From: Siphlonurus alternatus
Lineage: Eukaryota > Arthropoda > Insecta > Ephemeroptera > Siphlonuridae
Length of the DNA stretch: 64,000 bases
NCBI GenBank assembly: GCA_949825025.1
Contig: OX463781.1
Span: 47,318,317 to 47,382,316, forward strand
Reading direction: 5' to 3'
Shown here: positions 1 to 10,746 of the stretch, piece by piece
How positions within the stretch are numbered: the stretch's first letter is position 1
Layout of the letters: the number at the start of each line of letters is the position of its first letter
Notes under the pieces: model-generated
What the model saw: only the letters and a program-made list of their open reading frames with translations
What the model was told of the DNA's origin: nothing
Databases searched by the model: none
Position numbers and translations under genes: made by a program

Positions 1-172
1 AGATCCTCTTGCAGACGAACCACATCACCCTCACTTTCTATTTTCCTATAAACAACACTATCATCTGCAAACAACCTCATCTTTGACCTCACTCCATCAG
101 ACAAATCTTCAATAAAAATCAAAAACAACAATGGACCCAAGACACTACCCTGCGGAACTCCCGAGGAGTTCC
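1..172 (-). mobile_element. Non-LTR retrotransposon reverse-transcriptase fragment
   Basis: The minus strand is open and encodes the palm region of a LINE reverse transcriptase: GVPQGSVLGPLLFLIFI, then DL and RLFADDSVVY, that is the GVPQGS block followed by the FADD catalytic motif in the usual order and spacing. The reading frame runs off the left edge of the window and is cut on the other side by (TAA)n/AT-rich sequence from about 173. It is therefore an internal fragment. The motif style is that of Jockey/CR1-like elements; the clade is inference. Confidence 0.85.
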
Positions 173-447
173 ATATAATACACCATAATAATAATAATAA
201 TAATAATATAATATAATATAATATAATATATAATATAATAATAATAATAATAATATAATATAATATATAATATAATAATAATAATTATAATAATAATAAT
301 TATATAATATAATAATACCATATTATATTATTACCATATAATTATGGTGTCGTTATATATATAATATATATATATAATTATACATTGATTGTATTTTTAA
401 TTAATGCAATATGTGTTAATGATTATAAAATATACTGTATTATAGAA

Positions 448-512
<65 letters not shown>
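173..512. repeat. AT-rich (TAA)n/(TATAA)n and (TA)n microsatellites
   Basis: Simple sequence directly downstream of the LINE fragment: TAA and TATAA arrays to about 310, mixed AT-rich sequence to about 370, then a pure (AT)n run of about 62 bp at 451-512 that sits inside the first unit of a local duplication. Confidence 0.85.
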
Positions 513-517
<5 letters not shown>

Positions 518-719
518 TTTCTATCAAAGATTGTGAGGATTGCGAAAGTCTATATATTAAAAAAAATATATATATATAATTATACATTGATTGTATTTTT
601 AATTAATGCAATGTGTTAATGATTATAAAATATACTGTATTATAGAAATTAATATATATATAAATATATATGATGTTTCTATCAAAGATTGTGAGGATTG
701 CGAAAGTCTATATATTAAA
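368..719 (+). repeat. Direct tandem duplication with unequal TA expansion
   Basis: Two direct copies of one non-simple sequence lie side by side (about 368-560 and 575-718). Both contain TACATTGATTGTATTTTTAA near the start and CAAAGATTGTGAGGATTGCG near the end. The internal TA run is about 62 bp in the first copy and under 20 bp, interrupted, in the second. There is no coding potential. Confidence 0.8.
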
Positions 720-849
720 ATTTGCTTTGTATTTTGGTTCAGATTGCTCTTTAATTAGCAGAGAAAGTTTCAATCAATGTCTTGCAATTTCTATATAATA
801 AATATTAATGTTGTCAAGATTCGATTTTATAGTATTTTATAAAAGCATA

Positions 850-1375
850 TTGACACGGCATGTCAAAAAAGTAGCGCGTTTCAGAGACCCTACTGAGCGC
901 GTTTGCAAGTCATGAGTTTTAAAACATTTAGCGCTTTTTTTTATAGGGTCAATGGCACTTAACGTGATTGGCTACAGCTGTTGCTTAGAAAGCCAGCTGA
1001 GAAGTGGGAGGGGTCATCACTTTTTTTGTTGATGAAGCAAGTGGACGATGAAGTGGAAGAGAATGGGTAAATGAACAGTTATTAGTGCACAAGCAGAAGA
1101 AACTTGATTGACACGGTTATACGCAAGTGGAACGCGAGTGCATGGAAGCTTCAACTTGCAGCAAGTCTTTTTTATATGCATACATACTGTACCGTCTACT
1201 GTACAGTACATTACAGTAGTCGTACTGGTATGATACAGTAGTATCATCTGCATAAAATGTACTGTATCATACACATACAGAGCATTCTTAATAGTTGTAG
1301 GATGTCTTAATTGACGTACAGTACTCCCGCTTCTATTCTGAAGGCTCATTGACTGCATCAAGTACAAAGTGAAAG
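850..1375 (+). promoter_or_regulatory. Putative promoter / 5' UTR region of the SRD5A3-like gene
   Basis: This is the region directly upstream of the start codon. It has GC-richer patches (GTAGCGCGTTTCAGAG, GAGCGCGTTTGC) and an inverted CCAAT box (GATTGGCT, about 969), followed by a stretch of imperfect palindromes built on TACTGTA/TACAGTA (about 1184-1330). No TATA box can be assigned with confidence. The role is inferred from position. Confidence 0.35.
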
Positions 1376-3222
1376 ATGGAGATTCCATTTTTAAAGTTGG
1401 TGCTTGCACTTATGACATTCTGTGTTGTTGTGCTCGGCGTCCTAGTCAATCTTCTTGAACCTTACCTTCCAGCCTTCATAAGTCAAACACTCCGCTATGG
1501 AAAGTTTGCCTACAAAGGACCAGCAGCGAAATCTTCACTTCATCCTATTGAAGTACCTAAACGGTAAGTGTTTGCTAATTTAAAATACGACAGTATCTGG
1601 TACAGATGTACTATAAAGTCTATCAGATCTTAGATTACCTGTAGACTCTATGACGCCTAGCTTCGAGACACATGTATGTCTGGATGGGATAAAGCAAAAG
1701 ACGATCACTGATTTAATTAACTTACTTTCAGGTGGTTCAAGCACTTCTATGTATTTGCTGCTCTGTATGCAAGCTACATCACATACCTGGCGTTCTCCAT
1801 CTACTGTGGAAGGTCTACCGTTCCTGCTTCGTTCCAGACCTTCCTCAACTTTCTTTTCACAAGCGAACGACGTGCGACTGGTAAGTAGACGGAAAGTTTT
1901 TGCTAATTTGAGGGAGTTTATTTAGAGAATATTCACGTCAAGTGGGTAATATATATAATTATATATATTGCAGAAATGAGTTAAACCAAATCATGTTACT
2001 TTGATTTTTTTTTCAGATATTTTAGAGCCTATATATAGGAAGTATTGCTAAAAAATTAGTCAAAGTTCAGTAGACCCCTTTTAGTCCCTATGCCCTATCC
2101 TTTTATTAAGAAAATGATGCCTATTGCTATTGACACTCTCTCTGTACTTAATCAAATTTTTTCATGCAGATTGTCCATTGTTATATTTAGACTGCAGAAT
2201 TAAAATTTTTACTCGGACAAAAAATATTTGACAACAAAACAACCCTTTTGTTTTAGTGTCGTCGGGCAACGTGTTGGTGGCGCTGCTGCTGCTCAGCATT
2301 CAGTGCTGGCGGAGGCTCTACGAGACCTACTGTGTGAGCGTCTTCTCCGAGGCTCGCATGAACATCACCCACTACTTGGCGGGCTTCGTCCACTACTTTG
2401 CCGCTGCTACAGCCATCGTGTCTGAGGCTCCGTACTTTGCTGTCGCTGGTGAGACGTTAGACATGGCCAATGTAGAAAATTGACCCATATTAAATTATTA
2501 CTGCAAATTTTACTCTTGTTAAATTCTTATTAATAAATTAAATTTGAATTATCCTATCTAAAGCAAAGAATAATACACTTGAACAACATTTTTTCACTTT
2601 TTGTATGATCATAGTATTGCATAGAACTTTTGCTGTGCACCAAGATAAATGATATAAATGCCTGTTGACTTTGCTTACTAGGCAAGGGTAGCAACATTTT
2701 GCTACATGGCAACCTTGTTGATTTGTTATCATCAGTCATTGTATGTAATGTACAACCTGCATGAAAATTTTTTATTGCAAAAATGAAAATGAGGGTACAA
2801 GTTATGCTACTCTGAATTTTTCATTTTTTTTTTTTTTTTTGATACCTTGAAACTATTTTTAAAAATTATTGAAAGTTCTTGCAAGTTTTATATTAGCCCA
2901 CCTGGGTCCTTAATAAATAAGGATAGGGCCTAAACGCCCATTAACATCTCCAAGGGGTGTGCACACTACTAATAACTTTTTAAAAATAGTTTGTGGACTA
3001 AAAAACAATACTTTAAAAAAAAAAAAAAAATCAGGATTACCGGTATCATAATTAGGTATTAATTTCTACAATAATAATAATAATAAAAAAAAATCATGTA
3101 CATTATAAACTAACTTTTGTGATGATAAAAGTTCCACATTGATAAGAATTCTTATTTTACGTAAGCTCTGGGTATAGACATTTATAGAATTTCTCTCATC
3201 AAGGTAAATAATACTTTTAATG

Positions 3223-3287
<65 letters not shown>

Positions 3288-5024
3288 CTAATAACTTACA
3301 ATTAATTTGTGAAATGTTCAAGGGAATGTCCTAAAACTCATAGGAAACAAAAATCCTGCATGCTCATTCATTCCTCCAATCCTCTTTTCCAATTTTCCAA
3401 TTTGTTCAATCCTTTTGTGACTTGAGTGACTCACAAGCCCGTTTGTCTGCAGAGGAGGGTAAGCCGGCCCCCGGCACGGGAGATGGCATGTCTGTGGCCG
3501 CAGTGGTTGCTGTGGGGGTCTTCCTCTGGGCCTTCGTGCACCAGTACCGAGCGGCAGTCATCCTGGCCAGCCTCAGGAAGAACAAGCAAGGTATGCATAA
3601 CGGTAAGAACTTGAAGGTGTGCTAGCGTTATAACTAATACTTTATGTACATTTGATTGTTTTTTACATCTTTGCTCATGTGACAGAAAAGAAAATTTGAA
3701 ATAAGTTGTAATTATGTATTAAATTTGAATATTAATGAGATTAATGTTGCTCTAATTCTTCTGAAAAATTCTGAATAAAAATAAAAACATATCGTGTATT
3801 TAGAAAACAAAAAATAATACAATAATATCGTTGTGCTAGTTTGACTGTGTTACAAAAAGAGTAAAAAAAAAAAAAAACAAAATATTTTTCTTTTCTAAAT
3901 TTGTGTTTTGCAGCAAATTTAGAATATTGAACTAATAAGACTTGTTTTAAAAGAGCCCCTCTGAGCTTGACTATGTTTGTAGGCAGCGTGGTGAGCACCA
4001 AGCACAGTGTGCCTAGCGGGGACTGGTTCGAGTGGGTTTCCTCGCCGCACCTGCTGGCCGAGATCCTGATGTACCTGTCGCTCTCTGTTCTTCTGTGGCC
4101 GACCTCCGCGTGGCATTACGTGATCATCTGGGTCGTCAGCAATCAGGTGAGTTCCACCGCTACACAGGTGGGCAGGTGGGGGCTGTTCTCCATTTTCAAC
4201 AAACATTAATTTATTTTAGCTTGATTAGAAGTATCCTTTGTTTTTACCAGACATTTTAGACACCATAAAGATAATTTTCAACAGTTTAAACTGACACTGT
4301 ATATTTCTCTGATAATAAATTGTCAATTCAAAAGTCTTTTATCTCTATAGAACTCTATTGTTGGTTTCGGTGTCAGTAAAAAAATTAATATAATTAATTA
4401 AATTCAATAAAAATTATAATTTTTAATTCTCATATTTGTTGGCATTTTTCTTTAAGCTTTTGTAATTAATTTTTATATCATAAAACTTTTATAAAAATAT
4501 TGGTAAAAAATTTACAGTACGTAGATATAATTTTCTCTTTTCTCTGATATTATTAATTTTTGCATGTGCAAACCCGTGTTTTTTAGTTCATTTTTCCCCC
4601 CTTGACTGATGGCGTCACCATGACGCCAAAAAGACGAATTGCAATCTAATCTCTGTACCAATAAAAATAAGGTAAATAATTAGCATGCATAAAAATTAAA
4701 GGTATCAAATGGAAAAAAATATATGATACAGTAAAAACTTGTTATTAGGAAAAGTCAAGGTGCCCAGGAAATTAAATCTACTTTATATCAAGTTTTTCCT
4801 ACACCACACAATACTAATTATTTTTTATGGGAACTCTAGATTTTACTCAAAATCATATATGCAGCAATTTTTATGCTCCTAAAACACTGATTGTGTTCTC
4901 AACCCTGGACTGTCATTAATGCTTGTCTAAGGTGGAAACGGCCCTGCTGAGTCACTGGTGGTACCAAGAAACCTTCAAGGACTACCCCAAAGGACGGAGA
5001 GCCCTCATTCCGTTTGTCTTCTAG
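1376..5024 (+). CDS. SRD5A3: Polyprenol reductase, SRD5A3-like (six exons)
   Basis: Spliced CDS: 1376-1563, 1732-1880, 2257-2448, 3453-3590, 3983-4146, 4932-5024; 924 nt, 307 residues, all introns GT-AG and all phases consistent. The family reduces the alpha-isoprene unit of polyprenol to make dolichol for N-glycosylation, in the ER membrane. Visible family marks: a hydrophobic N terminus, then RYGK and PKRW; YVSVFS in exon 3; HQYRAAVIL and LRKNKQG across exons 4-5; GDWFEWVSSP...AE in exon 5 (the conserved steroid 5-alpha-reductase C-terminal motif); and the terminal YPKGRRALIPFVF, matching the SRD5A3 C terminus. Length is close to the human protein (318). The start is the first ATG ahead of the hydrophobic segment. 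Introns 2 and 3 hold degraded copies of palindromic family B; intron 5 holds a MITE. The nearest poly(A) signal (AATAAA) is at about 5350. Confidence 0.92.
1637..1707 (+). repeat. Short dispersed repeat, copy 1
   Basis: About 70 bp containing CTATGACGCCTAGCTTCGAG and GTATGTCTGGATGGGATAAA is repeated nearly unchanged at about 32862-32937. It lies in intron 1 of the SRD5A3-like gene, 25 bp before exon 2. It is probably a fragment of an unidentified mobile element. Confidence 0.6.
1970..2115 (+). repeat. Degraded half copy of palindromic element family B
   Basis: GCAGAAATG, TTTCAGATATTTTAGAGCC, GGAAGTATTG and CCCTATCCTTTTATTAAG appear in the same order as in one arm and the centre of the complete family B element at 11311-11636. 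The opposite arm is missing. It is intronic. Confidence 0.5.
2755..3050. repeat. Degraded family B palindromic element
   Basis: ATTTTTTATTGCAAAAATG, then GTTATGCTACTCTGAATTTT and ATTTTTAAAAATTATTGAAAG, a GGATAGGGCC centre, and a decayed inverse arm (TTTTTAAAAATAGTTTG, then AAAAATCAGGATTACC). The layout matches the family B element at 11311-11636 but is much diverged. It lies in intron 3 of the SRD5A3-like gene. Confidence 0.5.
3226..3284. repeat. (AT)n microsatellite
   Basis: Uninterrupted AT dinucleotides, about 59 bp, in intron 3 of the SRD5A3-like gene. Confidence 0.95.
4727..4862. mobile_element. Small MITE-like element, copy 1
   Basis: It begins with ACAGTAAAAACTTGTTATTA and contains GCCCAGGAAATTA and ATCAAGTTTTTCCTA. 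The same ordered blocks occur at 34563-34697, where the far end reads CCTAACAACAAGTTACGTA, roughly the inverse of this start. The CAGTAAAA-type end suggests a Tc1/mariner or pogo-like non-autonomous element; that class is inference. It lies in intron 5 of the SRD5A3-like gene. Confidence 0.5.
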
Positions 5025-5632
5025 CTGAGTGTGCTCAAACTTCAATTTCCTCACAACGCAAAAACAACATGACATTCTAGTGATTTTAAAGCTAAGGTTG
5101 TTACAATTTAGACACCAAGGTTTTTTTTTTGAGGCAGTTACTTAAGAAATACTGTATGTTCTATGTTAGATAGCTTATTGTCTATAATATTTTGTTAGGT
5201 AATTTCATGTTATTGAAAGCACAAAGATTTATAGCATTTAAAATTGTTTTCACGTGTAGACAAGCAGAAATAATTTTCCGTCAATATAATTTGGCAGTTA
5301 AACTGCAGATTTGCAGTGTGGTGACCAGACTAGCATTAATTAAGTGGTGAATAAATTTGTTCCAAAAACAGAAAAGAGATTTTGTCTACCTGTCTCTGAT
5401 TGTAGAGATAAGGGTTAGACTTACTAGTTGAAACAAAAAAAAAAAAAAAAACTAGCTGCAGATAATGTTTTAAAAGGATTAAGCAGCATTATGTGTTAGA
5501 AATTAAGAATTAAGACTTAATGGGTTATTGTTATCAAGACTAATATATGTATATTTTTTTTGTATTATGTAATTGTATTCAATATATAACTTTAAAAATA
5601 TTTTAACTTTTACTTTCTAATTTGACCAGTTC
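5025..5632 (+). other. 3' UTR / downstream flank of the SRD5A3-like gene
   Basis: AT-rich non-coding sequence follows the stop codon. The first canonical poly(A) signal, AATAAA, is at about 5350; later AT-rich stretches give no further clear signal. No other gene is visible. Confidence 0.5.
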
Positions 5633-5990
5633 TTAAGGGTAAGGTAACACGCCTAATGTTAAAAAAAAAAAATATATATTATATATATATATAAAAGTGT
5701 TCTCCTCTACATCCCTTATCAGTAGCTAAAATATCAATATGCAAATTCGAGCTAGTTTTTAAGTTATGAATTTTTAAAGTTGACTAATTTAACATGGAAG
5801 TTCCATTTCTCCATGATAAAGTAGTCAGCTTAAAAATTCATAACTCGAAAACTAGCTCGAATTTGAATATTGATACTTTAGCTACTGATAGGGGATGTAG
5901 AGGAGAACATCTTATTTATTATTTTTTTTTCATAATTTTCATGTGTGGGATTTTTTTTTTTTTTAACATTGGGTGTTACTTTACCCTTAA
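5633..5990. mobile_element. Foldback MITE, family A, copy 1
   Basis: A 358-bp near-perfect palindrome begins TTAAGGGTAAGGTAACACG and ends in its inverse (GTTACTTTACCCTTAA). The arms contain GTTCTCCTCTACATCCC and TCGAGCTAGTTTTTAAG with their complements, around a centre of ATGGAAGTTCCATTTCTCCAT. TTAA borders both ends, suggesting a TTAA target duplication (piggyBac-like), though TTAA may also be part of the terminus. Two further copies lie at 12543-12901 and 29255-29613. No coding capacity. Confidence 0.85.
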
Positions 5991-6889
5991 TTAAGACTGA
6001 AAGAAATTTATCTTGAGCATTTAATTTTATTATAAAACTTGTATTTTTTGTTACAAATGTGTCTAGCAAATAATTGGGATAAAAATGAATTTATTTAAAG
6101 ATTTTTTATAACACTTGTGAGGTTTGGTTTATAGAGATAAATAAAGTGGGTACTTTTGCAGGCTCCGTAATGAGATAACAACGTAGTTGCACTTCTAATA
6201 ATGGAATGTCTATTAGGTGCTATCTACTCGTGCAAATTGAGAGTGGCAAATAATTTTGACAGTGAAATAGTCGTCATATATTAACAATGAACCTGTGTAA
6301 ATTGTTATTTGAATTAAGTACTTGCTATCGAATATTTAAAAAAAATGTGCTATACCATGACAGGCTTAAAATACAGTTTACAGTAATGACATCAATTTTC
6401 AGGGGCAATTGCACATTTTTTTTTTTTTTTTCATTTGGTAAAAATATTTGTTTCCTTCCTGAATATTAGGAGTCATTATGCCTATACTTAACACCAATTG
6501 AAATTTGTGTTCCCTAAAGAAAACTAAATCATTGTGCTTGTAAAAATATATACAGTAGATATTATATTATATGTTTTATGGTATTAATTAATATTATTAT
6601 TATTTTTTTTTGGAAATGTACAGAAAAATGGAAACAATAAAAAATAATAAACTATATTTATAAAATTTCACCAACATTTTTCAATAAGAATAATAATTTA
6701 TAATTTCTCCTATTTAAAACTAATCTGCTCGGCGTCTTGTCTTGTGGTTTTCCTTGAGTTTGTGACATTTCATAAAACATTGTTAGACAGTATATGCAAC
6801 AACCTTCTTCATTCAAGTAGAAGATTTTCGAACATGCACATTAACTTTGACTTAATTCATTGTTATTGGTATCAATTAATTTTCTTGCA
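5991..6889. other. Intergenic AT-rich stretch
   Basis: This lies between the family A element and the hAT-like MITE. It holds poly(T)/poly(A) runs and AT-rich sequence only. I see no coding exon or RNA gene. Confidence 0.5.
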
Positions 6890-7035
6890 CCAAAGAACCA
6901 AATTTTAAGAGGGACTGTCTCCATAAGGCCAATGTTAAAAAAAAAAAAAAAAAAATGGAGTGGAAAAAATTCTTATATATTGCCCATGTTAAATACAAAA
7001 TTTCGGAGAAGGCTGCAACCACCCCCCTGCGCCTG
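6890..7035 (+). mobile_element. hAT-like MITE, copy with decayed left end
   Basis: The internal sequence (CTGTCTCCATAAGGCCAATG, poly(A), GGAGTGG, TTGCCCATGTTAAATAC, AAATTTCGG, then a C-rich tract) and the right end GCGCCTG match the complete copy at 22917-23093. The left terminus has decayed. The right edge falls only about 7 bp beyond the stop codon of the PPCDC-like gene, so that gene's 3' UTR (minus strand) runs straight into the element. Confidence 0.75.
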
Positions 7036-7042
7036 GACAGTA

Positions 7043-7885
7043 TCATGCCGATTGTTGGCACCTAATGCTTAGCACCTTGTCAACAATAGTCTCCACTTCT
7101 GCCATTGCTCCGAGTCCCTTGTCACCACAAACCAAAGTCTTGGCAATGCAGGGCACTTCTAGGTAGCCCCATTTCTTCAGAGTGTCAACTTGTCCAGCAG
7201 TGATGGGATGTTCCCACATTCGAGTGTTCATCGCCGGACAGAAGATGGCGGGTTTGGTTCCCACAGGCCATGCACGGGCCACACATGTTGCAAGGTTGTC
7301 ACACAGACCCTGTGGGAAGGCAGAATAAATTTAACAATCTTGCATGTCATGAGTTTTAAAGTAACTTACGTTTGCCACTTTAGCAAGTGTGTTAGCACTT
7401 ATTGGGGCTAAAACTAGGATGTCTGCCCACTTCATCAAGTCAATATGCATGACAGGATCACCTCTGTGTTGCCACAATGACCACTCATCGCTGTCACAGA
7501 GTAGTTCAACATTTCCAGGCATCAGTGTCTCCGCTTCCAAGAAGTGAATTGCTCGCTCAGTTGCAACTACTCTCACCTGTAATGCAAAATTAAGCTATTC
7601 AAATTCCAAGACTACATAAAAAATTAATCAATTAATTATCACAAAACATGAGATCATGACAATTAATACACTGAATTTCAAGGAAGATAAATCAGATAAA
7701 TGCATCATACACTATATATCCTTCTTGCTGGAGACAAAAAGCAAATGTCATGATAGTTTTTAGTTTCTCTTTTAGCTCACCTTACATCCTTTTTCTACGA
7801 GTTTCTTAGTTATTATGGGAACTTTAAGAGATGCTACACTTCCTGAGCACACTAATAACACTTTAAAAGGTTCTTGTTCTTCCAT
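7043..7885 (-). CDS. PPCDC: Phosphopantothenoylcysteine decarboxylase (three exons)
   Basis: Exons in transcript order: 7885-7781, 7576-7370, 7309-7043; 579 nt, 192 residues, all introns phase 0 with GT-AG. The enzyme makes 4'-phosphopantetheine from phosphopantothenoylcysteine in coenzyme A synthesis, using FMN, and is normally a cytosolic trimer. N terminus: LLVCSGSVASLK (flavoprotein nucleotide-binding loop). Known family catalytic marks are all present: His79 in VMHIDLMKWAD, then LAPISANTLAKVANGLCDNL, PAMNTRMW (residues 129-136, substrate-binding Asn132), and Cys165 in LVCGDKGLGAMAE. Length is near the usual ~200. It is divergent from the zinc-finger gene at 8281, about 395 bp between start codons. 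The stop codon is 7 bp from a hAT-like MITE. Confidence 0.95.
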
Positions 7886-8280
7886 TTTTACATAAAATAT
7901 GTGCTAAGTGCTAATCTTTTTGCTCACATTCGAGTTTTTTGCGGGATTACCGAACAGATGTTTACACGGATGTCAGCTGTTTAAAACAAGATGGAGGACT
8001 AAAAAATCTTGCTTGCCACCGGGCAAGGATTTCTCATTGATTATTTTGATTGTGTTCACAATTAATTGTATATGACCGGCGTAAATAACGTCGGTTCAAG
8101 TTTTGAATGCTCCTCGAACCCGGTCACGTAAGTATTCAATGTGTAAACACTAGATAATAGTGTCACCCCACTGTGTCAAGTATGCATTTTACCTCCCATT
8201 TTTGGATGACCACGTAGCCCAGAGACCTTGTTTAATTTTATTGTATTGCCAATAGGCTTGCCGGGCTTTGATGGGTGGAC
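7886..8280. promoter_or_regulatory. Bidirectional promoter region with a possible 5' UTR intron
   Basis: This 395-bp segment separates two divergent start codons (PPCDC, minus; zinc finger, plus). On the plus strand a good donor (GGTCAC|GTAAGTATT, exon end 8127) and a good acceptor (TTTATTGTATTGCCAATAG|G, 8255) suggest a 128-bp intron in the zinc-finger 5' UTR. An out-of-frame ATG at 8271 opens a uORF that ends at TAG 8295-8297, overlapping the main start at 8281. Promoter function is inferred from layout. Confidence 0.5.
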
Positions 8281-9525
8281 ATGACGGAGCCGGATAGGAG
8301 CGGCACTGCAGACGACGGAAGTTCAAGTGCTGAAGAGACCCCTTCTCGCAGTGAGGAGGTGCAAGCAGAGGAGGAACCAACGAATGACAGAGAAGAAACC
8401 CGTGATGATGATTTAAATGAAGGTCCTGGGAAAATGTTTGAGTGCGACGTGTGCAACATGAAGTTCTCGAATGGCGCCAATATGCGTCGACATAAAATGC
8501 GACATACTGGCGTCAAACCTTATGAATGTAGAGTTTGTCAGAAAAGGTTTTTCCGTAAAGATCATTTAATGGAGCATTTCACCACCCACACTAAAAGTTT
8601 GCCCTATCATTGTCCTATTTGTAATAAGGGCTTCCAACGTCAAATTGCAATGCGAGCTCATTTTCAAAACGAGCATGTAGGTCACAACGATGTAGTTAAA
8701 ACTTGCCCTCTGTGCACTTTCCGAGCAACCTCCATGAAAAGCCTTCGTGTTCACTTCTATAATCGTCATGGTATTGACTTAGATAATCCAGCTACACCTC
8801 CTGCCGGTCCGAGTAGCAGTAGTGGTGCACCTTTACGCTTTGAGGCCGAGTGTGGTGAACGTTCGAGTGAATCAACCTCACCAATGCAGATGATTCCGCC
8901 TCATTTCTTGGCACCTCATGTTGAAATATCAATGGCTCCGAGTGGCTCTGACTTTTCAACTCATGGCAGCTTTTCTCCGCCCGCAGACCTAAGCCAGAGG
9001 CCGGCCTCGACCAATGGTACGGCAGCTTCTCCCTCGGCCTCACCTCAGTCATCAAATTCCAACACTCCGTCCAGCAGCAGTGCCCAGCAACCTCACGAAC
9101 CTCGCCTTCCTCCCCCCTCCATCTCCCTGATTCCCATCAAGCAAGAGCCACGTGACAGAGAGGAGGGTGGGAGCTCTCAGACCTCCACCCAAGCCACCCC
9201 CTCGTCTGACGGGCCAAGTGCTCCCCAGGAGAGTGCTCTCTCGTTGATCAAAGTATCGCCTCTCAAGTCTCTACTTCGCGAAGAACCGAGTCCTCGTAGA
9301 GGGCGAACTCCGTCTACGTTAGCTCAATGCTTGGAACAGCCATCGAGGTTGATAGGCTGTTGTCAGTGTGTTCACTGCGGCATTGTGTTCCCTGACCAAA
9401 CACTATACTTTTTACATAAAGGCTGTCATTCTGATAGTAACCCTTGGAAATGTAATATTTGCGGAGAGCAATGCTCAAACATCTATGATTTTAATTCTCA
9501 CTTGCTCAGTAAGACGCATCAGTGA
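8281..9525 (+). CDS. C2H2 zinc-finger transcription factor, Ikaros/Hunchback-like architecture
   Basis: Single-exon CDS of 414 residues. Acidic, Ser/Glu-rich N terminus (1-50). Four clustered fingers: ZF1 about 55-75 (CDVC...HKMRH), ZF2 83-104 (CRVC...HFTTH), ZF3 111-133 (CPIC...HFQNEH), ZF4 142-163 (CPLC...HFYNRH). A long Ser/Pro-rich linker (about 170-355) carries PIKQEPRD, a consensus SUMO-acceptor motif. A separate C-terminal pair (about 360-414) reads CVHCGIVFPDQTLYFLHKGCH, then CNICGEQ...HLLSKTH, resembling the dimerisation fingers of Ikaros and Hunchback. It is probably a sequence-specific nuclear regulator able to multimerise. ATG 8281 was chosen because the in-frame upstream codon is not ATG. 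AATAAA lies 14 nt past the stop. Family assignment rests on architecture; the exact orthologue is not recognised. Confidence 0.88.
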   Translation: MTEPDRSGTADDGSSSAEETPSRSEEVQAEEEPTNDREETRDDDLNEGPGKMFECDVCNMKFSNGANMRRHKMRHTGVKPYECRVCQKRFFRKDHLMEHFTTHTKSLPYHCPICNKGFQRQIAMRAHFQNEHVGHNDVVKTCPLCTFRATSMKSLRVHFYNRHGIDLDNPATPPAGPSSSSGAPLRFEAECGERSSESTSPMQMIPPHFLAPHVEISMAPSGSDFSTHGSFSPPADLSQRPASTNGTAASPSASPQSSNSNTPSSSSAQQPHEPRLPPPSISLIPIKQEPRDREEGGSSQTSTQATPSSDGPSAPQESALSLIKVSPLKSLLREEPSPRRGRTPSTLAQCLEQPSRLIGCCQCVHCGIVFPDQTLYFLHKGCHSDSNPWKCNICGEQCSNIYDFNSHLLSKTHQ

Positions 9526-10703
9526 CTTAGTAGACCAAAATAAAATCTCTTTTTTTTTTTCTTCTACAGCATTAGGTACTTCAATTTTAGAAAGCACTTA
9601 AGTAGATTATAATATATAAAAATTATATCTTTAGCACATCCAACATTAGCCTTGCATGGTCAAATCACAGTGAAGTTAGAGAGATAAGGAGAGTGAGACT
9701 GATTCTACCGTGGCAAGAGGAGAGATTTGGTGGGGATGCTGGCTGGGCCTGCTTGAAAAGGAACGAGAGTTCGCTGTTTGGCTCACACATGACAAGGAAC
9801 CCTCAGTGCCTCACTCAACGTTATTGTTATTATATTATAAATATTAATGCACCCTAGGTGAAGAAGTAAAATGCAGCTAAAAGAAGCATATAAAAAGTTA
9901 ATGCTGTTACAAAAATTTATTATAAATGATCTATAATATACTGTAGTTGACTCCATTTGAGTTACTATGCAATCTTTGTGAACAATTGTTGTTATATTTG
10001 TTATATATGTAGGATTGCATTTCAGCTCATATCTTAACTGTCATTCCAAGTTAAAAAAACTCCCAATGCCTCGTAGAGGTTTGTTTGTTTGTTATTGGTT
10101 CATGGATTGTGTTGTTGTACTCATATTTTTGTTATCAGTATTATTTATTGGTTTTTGTATGGGAGGGAAATGGCATAGCTTTGTTATTCTGTTATTTTTA
10201 TTTTTTTGACAAAACTCTATTAATTTAGAATTTTGTGCTGTTTACATTCACATTATTGTTTTTGTGTCCCTATATAAGATACAAGCCTTATTGCTTGTCT
10301 CTAATCATATATAGAAAACGAGATAGTTCACTGGGTGTGACTCATAAATTTGGGGGTTAGTCTGTAAGAATATGTAAATAATTGAGATTTTAATCATGAT
10401 ATAAAACCTATTACTATATCCTTTTATATTGTTATTAAAGGCGATGTTAATCAAGACACGCTACTATATTATCTTATTGGTTGTTATGCAAGACAAAGAT
10501 TTTTTTTTAAAGCATTCAGAAGAATGATAAATAATATATTATATTTGGAGGGTTAAATTTTTGCTTTAATGTGCTTTTAATATATTTTTCACGGTTACAG
10601 GATTCATAATATAATATAATTTTTATTCATAAATTATGATTGAGTCTTTGATGTTGATATTTGAACTAATTTTTGTTGCTATTTTACATTATTGACTTTG
10701 AAA

Positions 10704-10706
<3 letters not shown>
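9526..10706. other. Intergenic / 3' flank of the zinc-finger gene
   Basis: This is probably 3' UTR and flank (AATAAA at 9539), with a less AT-rich patch at about 9640-9820 that shows no convincing reading frame or splice sites. The rest is AT-rich. No gene is recognised. Confidence 0.4.

Positions 10707-10744
<38 letters not shown>
10707..10744. repeat. (CT)n microsatellite
   Basis: About 38 bp of CT dinucleotides. Confidence 0.95.
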
Positions 10745-10746
<2 letters not shown>

